Shown: positions 18,453 to 27,162 of the stretch, piece by piece
How the letters are laid out: each line of letters begins with the position of its first letter
How positions within the stretch are numbered: the stretch's first letter is position 1
Assembly: GCF_900055185.1 (NCBI RefSeq)
Contig: NZ_FIZX01000001.1
Location: forward strand, 2,046,001-2,110,000
Source: Grimontia celer
GTDB lineage: Bacteria > Pseudomonadota > Gammaproteobacteria > Enterobacterales > Vibrionaceae
Length of the DNA stretch: 64,000 nucleotides
Reading direction: 5' to 3'
The notes under the pieces: generated by a model
Database searches by the model: none
What the model was told of the DNA's origin: nothing
Seen by the model: only the letters and a program-made list of their open reading frames with translations
Translations under genes and position numbers: made by a program

Positions 18453-19331
18453 ATGTTAAATAAATCGAACCGTTACCTTCTGGGAGAGCGTTTTGTTTTT
18501 TCTCCCAGCGACAGTTCTTTGATCGATCTTTATGAAAATGATGAGTTGATCCGACTGGGCAGTAACGAGTGCCGAGTATTGATGGTTCTGATAGAAGAGC
18601 CCCACGCTATTGTCACCCGAAACCGAATTCATGACTTTGTCTGGCGTAAGCAAGGTTTTGAGGTCGATGACTCCAGCCTGACACAATCTATTTCCACTTT
18701 GAGAAAAGGCCTGAAAGACTCCACAAAAAGCCCAATGTTTGTAAAAACGGTGCCTAAACGTGGATATCAAGTCGTCTGCTCTGTAGAGGTCTACAACGAT
18801 CAGGAAGTTGAGGTGCCAAAACCTCAAGCATCCTTGAGCGAAGAAGATTCTCCAGAATCAGAAATCCGCGCTGAAGAGCCAGAAATCGAGGGATCGGAAG
18901 TCGAAGCAGAAGCGCAAGTAGCTGCTCCTCAGCCGGAGCCCGTAGTCATTAGCCCAACGCCTGTAACCACCAAAACACCGCTAGGTTCCTGGGTCGCCTT
19001 TGTTTTGGCTATGTTGGTGCCGCTAGCATTCTATGCTGCATCTACACCAAAGTCAGAAGCATTCCGCGAGATTCTCACGGTAGAAAACGTACCTGTTTAT
19101 ATTCCAGTGACCAATGCGCGTATAACGCAATGGCAGCCAATGGTTCAGCGCTGTGTGGAGAAATACATCGGCTTTTACCGCGAAGAGCGCGAACTGGAAG
19201 AGGTGATTGTGACGGGTGGGCAGGATAACCAAATTTCTTTGAACTATATCCACACCGCAAAAGATGCAGACGACAATATCACCTATGTTCTACTGACCAG
19301 CCAGCAAGGGAGTGACGCTCTATGTCGATAA
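18453..19331 (+). CDS. toxR: ToxR transmembrane transcriptional regulator
   Basis: 292 residues, like Vibrio cholerae ToxR (294). An OmpR-type winged-helix domain fills residues about 5-110 (LIRLGSNECRVLMVLIEEPHAIVTRNRI and the recognition-helix region DDSSLTQSISTLRKGLKD, ending VPKRGYQVV). An acidic, Pro-rich linker with many Glu follows, then a single membrane segment (SWVAFVLAMLVPLAFYAAS, about 176-194) and a periplasmic domain with two cysteines (VQRCVEKY and the penultimate ALCR) that could form the known ToxR disulfide. ToxR senses bile and envelope conditions and controls outer-membrane porins. It overlaps toxS by ten bases. Confidence 0.93.
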   Translation: MLNKSNRYLLGERFVFSPSDSSLIDLYENDELIRLGSNECRVLMVLIEEPHAIVTRNRIHDFVWRKQGFEVDDSSLTQSISTLRKGLKDSTKSPMFVKTVPKRGYQVVCSVEVYNDQEVEVPKPQASLSEEDSPESEIRAEEPEIEGSEVEAEAQVAAPQPEPVVISPTPVTTKTPLGSWVAFVLAMLVPLAFYAASTPKSEAFREILTVENVPVYIPVTNARITQWQPMVQRCVEKYIGFYREERELEEVIVTGGQDNQISLNYIHTAKDADDNITYVLLTSQQGSDALCR

Positions 19332-19876
19332 GTCATGAAATGCCAAGACGTCGCGATCAACTCAAGCGATTTGGTCCATTCGCTTTACTTCTAGCTTCTG
19401 TTATTGCGAGTGCCTGGTTATTTCTGGGTGAAGACATGCGAACGTCTAATCTGTTGCTGTCGAAAGAATGGAAATCGCGGACGATTAACCATATCGAAGA
19501 GTCCCAGTACCGAGAAGTTGCTGGTCTCACTGAGACTGAGCAGCAGAGCAATATGGTGTTTTTACCCGACAATACCTATTCTCGCGACACACAAATTGTG
19601 TTGAAAAATGAAGAGCAGAACACTCAGGTTGTGATGTCAGTTTCCGAGTCTGGAGAGTGGGAAATCAGCGGCGGTTATCTGAAGCTCAAGCTGGGTAGCA
19701 TCAAAGATGTCACGACCGGTGATACGGCTGAGTTTTCTGAAGAAGACCTGACCTTGGTACGCACCTTTTATCGTTTAGGTGCAGAAAAAGTTCGTCGCAT
19801 TGACGTATTGAATGATGGTTCCCTACTGCTCACCAGTTTAAATCATGGCTCTCTGGTGCTTTACAGCAAATCGTAA
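19322..19876 (+). CDS. toxS: ToxS periplasmic partner of ToxR
   Basis: 184 residues. A short basic cytoplasmic N-terminus (PRRRDQLKRFG) is followed by one signal-anchor helix (PFALLLASVIASAWLFL, about 19-35) and a periplasmic domain rich in beta strands, with SKEWKSRTIN, FLPDNTYSRDTQ and GEWEISGGYLKLKL. ToxS binds the periplasmic domain of ToxR, stabilises it and takes part in bile sensing. The ten-base overlap with toxR indicates coupled translation. A bidirectional terminator follows, shared with recR on the other strand. Confidence 0.9.
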   Translation: MSISHEMPRRRDQLKRFGPFALLLASVIASAWLFLGEDMRTSNLLLSKEWKSRTINHIEESQYREVAGLTETEQQSNMVFLPDNTYSRDTQIVLKNEEQNTQVVMSVSESGEWEISGGYLKLKLGSIKDVTTGDTAEFSEEDLTLVRTFYRLGAEKVRRIDVLNDGSLLLTSLNHGSLVLYSKS

Positions 19877-19898
19877 TATCAATGACACCCATCCAACT

Positions 19899-19925
19899 AA
19901 AAAGGCCGCTCAAGCGGCCTTTTTT
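19899..19925. terminator. bidirectional terminator between toxS and recR
   Basis: Stem AAAAGGCCGCT / AGCGGCCTTTT with a two- to four-base loop and T run on both sides. It overlaps the last bases of recR. Confidence 0.9.
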
Positions 19926-20526
19926 ATCCTAAACGGTGTCTTCCAATAATCGAGTGAGAGAGAGTCGTGCCGTCCACCAGCTCTAATTCTCCCCCCATCG
20001 GCACACCATGCGCAATCCGGCTTGCAATCACGCCATGCTCGAGACAAAGCTCACTGATGTAATGCGCTGTCGCTTCACCTTCTACTGTTGGGTTAGTAGC
20101 CAAAATCAGCTCAGATATGGACTCACTGGACAATCTTTTTTCAAGCAAGTCTAAGCCAATATCAGAAGGACCAATTCCATCAAGTGGCGATAAATGCCCC
20201 ATAAGAACAAAATAACGACCAGAATACTGGCCTGTCGCCTCGATGGCGGCTATATCTGCTGGGCTCTCTACCACACAGATTTGACCGTTCTCCTGACGAC
20301 GAGGATTAGCGCAAATCGCACACTCCTCCTCTTCCGTGAAGGTTCGGCATTTTTCGCAATGACCGATATCTGTCATTGCTGCAAGCAAAGCTTCGGAGAG
20401 CTTTACGCCACCTTGACGATTTCGTTGCAGAAGATGAAAAGCCATACGCTGTGCAGACTTGGGGCCGACCCCAGGTAAACAACGCAAGGCTTCCATTAAC
20501 TGCTCAAGCAGTTGGCTTGTACGCAT
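19924..20526 (-). CDS. recR: recombination mediator RecR
   Basis: 200 residues. The N-terminal helix-hairpin-helix has [20 protein letters not shown]; the four-cysteine zinc finger is [19 protein letters not shown] (residues about 57-75); the Toprim domain begins [13 protein letters not shown] and continues to [18 protein letters not shown]. RecR acts with RecF and RecO to load RecA on SSB-coated gapped DNA. It begins two bases after the ybaB stop in the dnaX-ybaB-recR operon, the usual order in gammaproteobacteria. Confidence 0.96.
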   Translation of the reverse strand: MRTSQLLEQLMEALRCLPGVGPKSAQRMAFHLLQRNRQGGVKLSEALLAAMTDIGHCEKCRTFTEEEECAICANPRRQENGQICVVESPADIAAIEATGQYSGRYFVLMGHLSPLDGIGPSDIGLDLLEKRLSSESISELILATNPTVEGEATAHYISELCLEHGVIASRIAHGVPMGGELELVDGTTLSHSIIGRHRLG

Positions 20527-20528
20527 AT

Positions 20529-20858
20529 TTAGAATGGCATTTTGAAGCCTGGTGGCATCTGCATACCGCCAGTGACTGAAGCCATCTTCTCTTTCTGCGC
20601 TTCTTCAATACGACGCGCTGCATCATTGAAAGCCGCAGCAATCAGATCTTCCAGCATGTCTTTGTCGTCTTCCATCAAGCTGTCATCAAGCTCTACACGA
20701 CGAACGCTATGGCTACCAGTGATGGTCACTTTTACCAAGCCTGCACCAGCTTCGCCAGTGACTTCCATATTCGCAATTTCTTCCTGCATCTTTTGCATGC
20801 GCTCTTGCATCTGCTGCGCTTGCTTCATCAGGTTGCCCATTCCGCCTTTACCAAACAT
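20529..20858 (-). CDS. ybaB: YbaB/EbfC nucleoid-associated DNA-binding protein
   Basis: 109 residues when started at the ATG at 20858 ([19 protein letters not shown]), which has GAGAG six bases upstream and matches the Escherichia length. The frame is open to 20909, but that start has no support. The fold is the YbaB dimer: a long N-terminal coiled coil ([17 protein letters not shown]), a central beta sheet ([19 protein letters not shown]) and a C-terminal helix ([19 protein letters not shown]). YbaB binds DNA with low specificity. The genes recR and dnaX flank it in one operon. Confidence 0.93.
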   Translation of the reverse strand: MFGKGGMGNLMKQAQQMQERMQKMQEEIANMEVTGEAGAGLVKVTITGSHSVRRVELDDSLMEDDKDMLEDLIAAAFNDAARRIEEAQKEKMASVTGGMQMPPGFKMPF

Positions 20859-20914
20859 ATTCATCTCTCTATGTAGCTTTGGACTGACATTCAGTGAATC
20901 ACAGCCCATTAGGT

Positions 20915-23161
<2,247 letters not shown>

Positions 23162-23207
23162 GCGTTATAAATTCTTTCTATAGTCTCTCGCCATGCTAGC
23201 ACAGACA

Positions 23208-23238
23208 CAAAAAGAGCGCGATCTTGACGATCACGCTC
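23208..23238 (-). terminator. terminator after apt
   Basis: On the minus strand GAGCGTGATC / GATCGCGCTC (one G-T type mismatch) with a five-base loop, followed by TTTTTGTG. It ends apt transcripts before the dnaX start, so dnaX has its own promoter in the remaining 45 bases or is fed by read-through. Confidence 0.8.
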
Positions 23239-23266
23239 CTCTCTCTTCAAGTGCTTAAACGCTCGA

Positions 23267-23812
23267 TTAATGACCGTCAAACTGGCAGATGCTGTATACG
23301 TCAATGCCATTCTCTTGAAGACGCTTCTCACCACCGATTTCAGGCAGATTGATGATGAACGCAGCATGGGCCACATCACCACCCAAACGGCGAATCAGCT
23401 TAGTGGTTGCCTCAATCGTACCACCAGTTGCTAACAAGTCATCAACCATGAGTACTTTGTCACCTTCAACGATAGCATCAGTGTGGATTTCCAGTTTGTC
23501 TGTACCATATTCCAATTCATAGCTTTCGCTGATGACTTCACGTGGTAGTTTTCCTGGCTTACGCACTGGAACAAAACCCACACCCAACTCTAGTGCCAAT
23601 GGAGCACCAAATAGGAAACCACGGGATTCAGTCCCTACGATTTTGGTGAAACCTTGATCTTTATATTTTTCGACAAGCAGTCCAATAGTGGCTTTATAGG
23701 CTTCTGCGTTTTCCATCAAGCTGGTGATATCGCGAAACATGATACCTGGCTTTGGATAATCTGGGATGGTTTTAATGCTGTCTTTGATAAATGCGATTTT
23801 GTCTTGGCTCAT
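23267..23812 (-). CDS. apt: adenine phosphoribosyltransferase
   Basis: 181 residues, close to Escherichia Apt (183). The PRPP-binding loop is [22 protein letters not shown] (about residues 120-141); the N-terminal part has [18 protein letters not shown], and the substrate flap has [16 protein letters not shown] and RKPGKLP. It converts adenine and PRPP to AMP and pyrophosphate in purine salvage. The apt-dnaX order is conserved in enteric bacteria and vibrios. A palindromic element sits directly upstream, overlapping the region where its ribosome site and promoter must be. Confidence 0.96.
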   Translation of the reverse strand: MSQDKIAFIKDSIKTIPDYPKPGIMFRDITSLMENAEAYKATIGLLVEKYKDQGFTKIVGTESRGFLFGAPLALELGVGFVPVRKPGKLPREVISESYELEYGTDKLEIHTDAIVEGDKVLMVDDLLATGGTIEATTKLIRRLGGDVAHAAFIINLPEIGGEKRLQENGIDVYSICQFDGH

Positions 23813-23813
23813 A

Positions 23814-23913
23814 ATGACTCACCACGGTATGTGGCTTCCGATAATGCTGGAAGTAAATGACCCCACTTACGCCTGCTATCACAAGCCAGCTGATGGGGAG
23901 ACGAAGGAGTCAT
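23814..23913. repeat. 100-bp imperfect palindromic element between ybaN and apt
   Basis: Arms ATGACTC (23814-23820) and GAGTCAT (23907-23913) close an interval with further internal complementarity (GGCTT / AAGCC). The element spans the whole gap between apt and ybaN, from two bases before the apt start codon. Pairing is weaker than in the elements at 12.8 and 52.1 kb. Confidence 0.4.
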
Positions 23914-23914
23914 G

Positions 23915-24313
23915 TTATGTATTTTCTGTGGCGCGGGCAACAGGTTCGATTTCACGCAAACGGTTAAACCAAAATAAAAGTGCGGCGCACATCGAAGCCA
24001 ACATGATCTTGTGCCAAAGTTCGGGGACGATGGCAATTGAGAGAGAAAAACTAAGCACAATAAACACTGTCGCTCTACGCTTTATTTTCTTGTCGATCGC
24101 CCGGTGTTCGTTCCAGTTATTGATGACAGGGCCAAAAGTAGGATGGTTGTGAAGCCAACTCGCTATGCGAGGAGAGCCACGCATGAAGCATGCGCTAGCG
24201 AGAAGCAGGAAAGGCGTTGTAGGTAACAATGGGAGGAATATGCCAATGACACCTAAAAACACACAGAGCCATCCAATACTCAGCAAAAATACTCGTTTTA
24301 TTGATTCTTGCAC
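23915..24313 (-). CDS. ybaN: DUF454 family inner-membrane protein YbaN
   Basis: 132 residues from GTG at 24313, which follows an excellent GGGGAGGA site by four bases. The DUF454 pattern is visible: helix one IGWLCVFLGVIGIFLPLLPTTPFLLLASACF with the double-Pro turn, then FMRGSPRIASWLHNHPTFGPVINNW, then basic KKIKRRATV and two more helices. Function is not established in any organism I know. The order ybaN-apt-dnaX is conserved with Escherichia. A 38-residue reading frame lies 22 bases upstream on the same strand, and the two probably form one transcript. Confidence 0.85.
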   Translation of the reverse strand: MQESIKRVFLLSIGWLCVFLGVIGIFLPLLPTTPFLLLASACFMRGSPRIASWLHNHPTFGPVINNWNEHRAIDKKIKRRATVFIVLSFSLSIAIVPELWHKIMLASMCAALLFWFNRLREIEPVARATENT

Positions 24314-24335
24314 TCTTCCTCCCCAAAAAGGCTTT

Positions 24336-24452
24336 TTATCTGCTTAGCATGCCAATCCACGTCAGGGTTGCAGGCAGCGTTGGGATCAGCAGTACCGCGA
24401 TCATTCCCAAGAAATAAGCAAAATTAAACGGGTCTTTGAAGTTAGCGTCCAT
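24336..24452 (-). CDS. 38-residue hydrophobic peptide, unknown
   Basis: A short frame starts at ATG 24452 behind an AAGGA ribosome site at nine to ten bases spacing and ends at TAA 24336. The peptide begins with a polar MDANFKDPFNF, continues into one hydrophobic helix (AYFLGMIAVLLIPTLPATLTWIG) and ends MLSR, so it should be a single-pass inner-membrane peptide. I do not recognise a family; the layout resembles accessory peptides such as CydX, but the motif of that family is absent. An FNR-type box lies about 110 bases upstream in the divergent promoter region. ybaN follows after 22 bases. Confidence 0.6.
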   Translation of the reverse strand: MDANFKDPFNFAYFLGMIAVLLIPTLPATLTWIGMLSR

Positions 24453-24557
24453 CTTTTTACATCCTTTTAGTTCTGACTTTTATTGAGCTGGCTGCAAATA
24501 TACTCGTTTAGCGTTCGGCTAAATACCGACAAACCGCAGGGTTTATCTCTTTTTGTC

Positions 24558-24571
24558 TTGATATATATCAG
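24558..24571. promoter_or_regulatory. FNR/CRP-family box, best fit FNR
   Basis: TTGATATATATCAG matches the FNR consensus TTGAT-N4-ATCAA at nine of ten defined positions. A -10-like TACACT at 24593-24598 places the + strand start near 24605, so the box centre is at about -41, the class II activation distance. The first ATG of the zinc-finger gene is about 25 bases after that start. The divergent small peptide and ybaN may be controlled from the same box. Confidence 0.65.
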
Positions 24572-24630
24572 AACAAAGACAGTCGATTTCACTACACTGT
24601 TTCGGTTACAAAGTGCACCGAGACATCACA

Positions 24631-24978
24631 ATGATTGATACAGAAACTGTAGCACAGCTACAACAAAAGCTCGCGAATGAGAAGGAAGCGGTACGTAGCA
24701 GATTGGAAGATGCACTGATTAGCTTGACTGGATTGGACGTTTCTAACGTCCCGACTGCACACCTTATTAAACTGTGTAGAAAGGAAAGAAGTGCCACTTT
24801 GCATGAAGAGGGTTTACGGCTTGAAAAGATAGATGCCGCGCTTTGTGCCATTCATACAGGTTTGTATGGTCTTTGTGCAGACTGCGAGGAAGAGATAGAA
24901 GAAAAGGACATTCTGTCTGACCCTGCCGAGTCTCGCTGCCGTGCGTGCAGGACTCACAGTCGATATCATCACGCATAA
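24631..24978 (+). CDS. DksA/TraR-family zinc-finger protein
   Basis: 115 residues from ATG 24631; a GTG at 24613 is an alternative. The N-terminal half is a predicted coiled coil (ETVAQLQQKLANEKEAVRSRLEDAL). The C-terminal half has the DksA/TraR-type finger: CADCEEEIEEKDILSDP with a second pair CRAC, giving C-x2-C...C-x2-C. The usual RNA-polymerase-tip motif DxxDxA of DksA is not evident, so it may be a DksA-like protein with altered activity or a simple regulator. An FNR-type box stands at the class II distance upstream, pointing to oxygen-dependent expression. Confidence 0.75.
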   Translation: MIDTETVAQLQQKLANEKEAVRSRLEDALISLTGLDVSNVPTAHLIKLCRKERSATLHEEGLRLEKIDAALCAIHTGLYGLCADCEEEIEEKDILSDPAESRCRACRTHSRYHHA

Positions 24979-25001
24979 AAAAACGCCTTTCGGCGTTTTT
25001 T
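24976..25001. terminator. bidirectional terminator
   Basis: AAAAAACGCC / GGCGTTTTTT with a three- to four-base loop. It closes the zinc-finger gene on the + strand and the DUF2057 gene on the minus strand. Confidence 0.92.
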
Positions 25002-25632
25002 ACTCTTGGTCAATCACCCATTTACGGAATGCTTTGCGTTCTTCTTTTGATGCTTTGGTGTACCAGAGTTTGAGCTGTGCAAGAGCGTCGCCGGTCAATT
25101 CCACTTCACCAGTTTCGGAGACGGCTACGATGACTTCTTCATTAAGAACTTTGATTTCTTGACCTTCAAAGTAAATGCCATTTTTCTTGTTGTAAGTCGC
25201 AACAGCTTTTGGGAGATCGGCGTAAGGCAAGAAGCCAGGGTTTCCTGGGAGCTCATCAAAACGAAATGGAACAGAGCCACCAGAACGTTTTTCAACAAAC
25301 CACTTAACGTTATTATTGCCAAATGCTTTTTCCGCTTGTTTATACTTGCGGAAGCGCTCCACTGAAATAGTTAGGTCTTCACCCAAGTCGGTAAACTGGA
25401 AAACATAAGGCTTGGATTCAAAAAACTTGGTCTTTGAGCCATTATCTAAAATAGATTTGTAACGAACTACGATTTGGTTATCACCCGCCGCTAACTTGAG
25501 CAAATCACCACTATCAGCATCGACTTCTTTGCCATTTAAAACTAGTACTCTCAAATCCGAGCCCACTTCCAAGCTTGCAGAAGAGCTATAAAAACTTACA
25601 AAAGCCAAAGTAATCAACAAAAGATTTTTCAT
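25000..25632 (-). CDS. DUF2057 (UPF0319) family exported protein
   Basis: 210 residues from the second of two adjacent ATGs (25632), which has the better spacing to GGGGTGAG. A signal peptide (KNLLLITLAFVSFYSSSAS) precedes a domain with LRVLVLNGKEVD, AAGDNQIVVRYKSIL and a long C-terminal part. The same order of hydrophobic strands is seen in the YccT/DUF2057 family. Its Escherichia member has been linked to inhibition of curli assembly; whether that holds here is unknown. It lies directly after the porin gene on the same strand, behind the porin terminator. Confidence 0.72.
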   Translation of the reverse strand: MKNLLLITLAFVSFYSSSASLEVGSDLRVLVLNGKEVDADSGDLLKLAAGDNQIVVRYKSILDNGSKTKFFESKPYVFQFTDLGEDLTISVERFRKYKQAEKAFGNNNVKWFVEKRSGGSVPFRFDELPGNPGFLPYADLPKAVATYNKKNGIYFEGQEIKVLNEEVIVAVSETGEVELTGDALAQLKLWYTKASKEERKAFRKWVIDQE

Positions 25633-25649
25633 CATTTCTCACCCCTAAA

Positions 25650-25678
25650 TAAACAAAGAGCCGCCAAAGTGGCGGCTC
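25650..25678 (-). terminator. terminator after the porin gene
   Basis: Perfect nine-base stem GAGCCGCCA / TGGCGGCTC with three-base loop, followed on the minus strand by TTTGTTTATTT. It lies 27 bases after the porin stop and just ahead of the DUF2057 ribosome site. Confidence 0.88.
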
Positions 25679-25704
25679 CTAATAACAAATAAGTTTGAGT
25701 TAAA

Positions 25705-26646
25705 TTAGAATTTAACTTCCATACCTACTAGGAAACCAGTGGAGTCGTCTTTAACGCCTGCAGCTGATTCAGTTTCAACCCAACCCAACTCAACATAAGT
25801 TTTCACGTTGCTGTGCATTTTGTAGGTTGCGTTAGCGTAGATGTTATCGCCTTTGGAGTTATCGTCGTTTTCACCAAAGTTGTAACCGAGGTAGTATTGC
25901 CAATCGCCAACACCGTAACCAGCAAGCAATTCTACGATGTCGCCTGAGTTGGCTTTATCAACTGAGCCAGAAGACTTTTCCTCAACATCGGTGTAAGAAA
26001 GACCGAGTGTGAATGCATCGATGTTGTACACAACACTGCCTTGGTAAGCGGTTGCTTCACTGGTTGCACTAAGGTTAGCGTCACTTACGTAAAGAGCCAG
26101 ATCAAAACCAGCAACCGATGTACCGATAGCACCGTCAGTGTGGTCAACATCGTCGCCTGTATCTAGGTCGTGTGCAATACCAAACCAGAAAGCGTCGCCA
26201 TCATAACGGTACTTAAGTACATCTTCGCCGTCGGCTGGCTCGTTACTTTCGAAGCCTTCAAGACCAAGCTCGATGTCTTCGTTGATGAACGCATCATCCC
26301 AAAAAGTGTACTGGCGACCAACGGTAAACTTACCCCAGTTGCCTTTGAAACCAGCCCAAAGCTCGTCATTCTCTACGGTGCTGCCTTCGTTTTCGAAGTC
26401 AAAATAACCAAGAGCAGTCAGATTGTCAGAAACCTGAACGTCAACTGCAAAGTTCAACTCGCCGTCGTCCAAACGAACGTCAAGCTTCTTATCTTCGCCA
26501 GTAAACTCGTAGTCTTGGATGATTTGCACTTCTGCAGCACCACCGATGGTGACAGTTACGCCGTCTTGGTCGTATACAGTTGCTGCATTCACTGCACCAG
26601 CAGCCAGCAGAGCTGGTACTGCCATCGCTAGGATAGTCTTTTTCAT
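25705..26646 (-). CDS. OmpU-like general porin
   Basis: 313 residues. The signal peptide MKKTILAMAVPALLAAGAVNA is cleaved before ATVYDQDGVTVTIGG, the first strand; alternating amphipathic strands follow through the length, with GKFTVGRQYTFWDD and FGIAHDLDTGDD, and the protein ends in a C-terminal phenylalanine (GMEVKF), the BAM recognition signal. Acidic loops are frequent, as expected in a marine porin. The family is gram-negative porin of the OmpU/OmpL type, which forms trimeric channels. toxRS is encoded 6 kb away; ToxR activates ompU in vibrios, so the same link is likely here. Confidence 0.85.
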   Translation of the reverse strand: MKKTILAMAVPALLAAGAVNAATVYDQDGVTVTIGGAAEVQIIQDYEFTGEDKKLDVRLDDGELNFAVDVQVSDNLTALGYFDFENEGSTVENDELWAGFKGNWGKFTVGRQYTFWDDAFINEDIELGLEGFESNEPADGEDVLKYRYDGDAFWFGIAHDLDTGDDVDHTDGAIGTSVAGFDLALYVSDANLSATSEATAYQGSVVYNIDAFTLGLSYTDVEEKSSGSVDKANSGDIVELLAGYGVGDWQYYLGYNFGENDDNSKGDNIYANATYKMHSNVKTYVELGWVETESAAGVKDDSTGFLVGMEVKF

Positions 26647-27162
26647 GTTAATCCACTGCCTTTTCTTTATTAGATTGGAATTCCTGTTCCAGGATCCCTT
26701 TTATTTTGTACGTGTCACAACGTCACTAAAACGTCACAACAAGTACGCTTAAACTTCGAAACTTAGAGTGCAGAGAAATCTAAAATCTGTCAAATCAACC
26801 AAAATCGTTCTCAAAAAACAAAAATAACCTTTAAAACCAGCCATTTAAAACCAGCACGTCGAGTGTGGTCACGAAAATGAAACCTCATTGTCAATTTTCT
26901 GCAAAGTTGATCGCAAGGATTAATCAGAGCAAAAATCCAATTTAAGCCATCAATAAACATAAATTTAGAATATTATTCCACTATCGGGCAATCTATGCAG
27001 TGAATGGCATTCCCTTTGGATTTCATAGTGATAGCTAATATTAGTTCAATTGATATTCGTGATCCAAATCGCATATTTCAGAATGAATGATCGAATACTT
27101 GAACTCTTTCACATTCTCCACGCGTGATATACTGCGGTTCTAGAACCCAAACTGTGACAATC
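26647..27162. other. divergent regulatory region of the porin and dinG
   Basis: 516 bases without a supported gene, clearly A+T-rich. On the porin side GTCAC occurs three times at 26714, 26722 and 26733 (TGTGAC-type direct repeats on the porin strand), close to where its promoter should be. Two copies of TTTAAAACCAGC occur at about 26830-26855. TNAAA-like ToxR half-sites are present (for example TAAAA and TCAAA at 26781-26794), but none has the exact five-base spacing. I see no clear LexA box before dinG. Confidence 0.5.

Noticed and set aside
18453-19876. toxRS as part of a horizontally acquired virulence island
   Set aside because: toxRS beside htpG is the ancestral arrangement in Vibrionaceae and no mobility genes are nearby.
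27000-27162. LexA box before dinG
   Set aside because: I looked for CTGT-N8-ACAG and found no convincing match, so SOS control is not claimed here.
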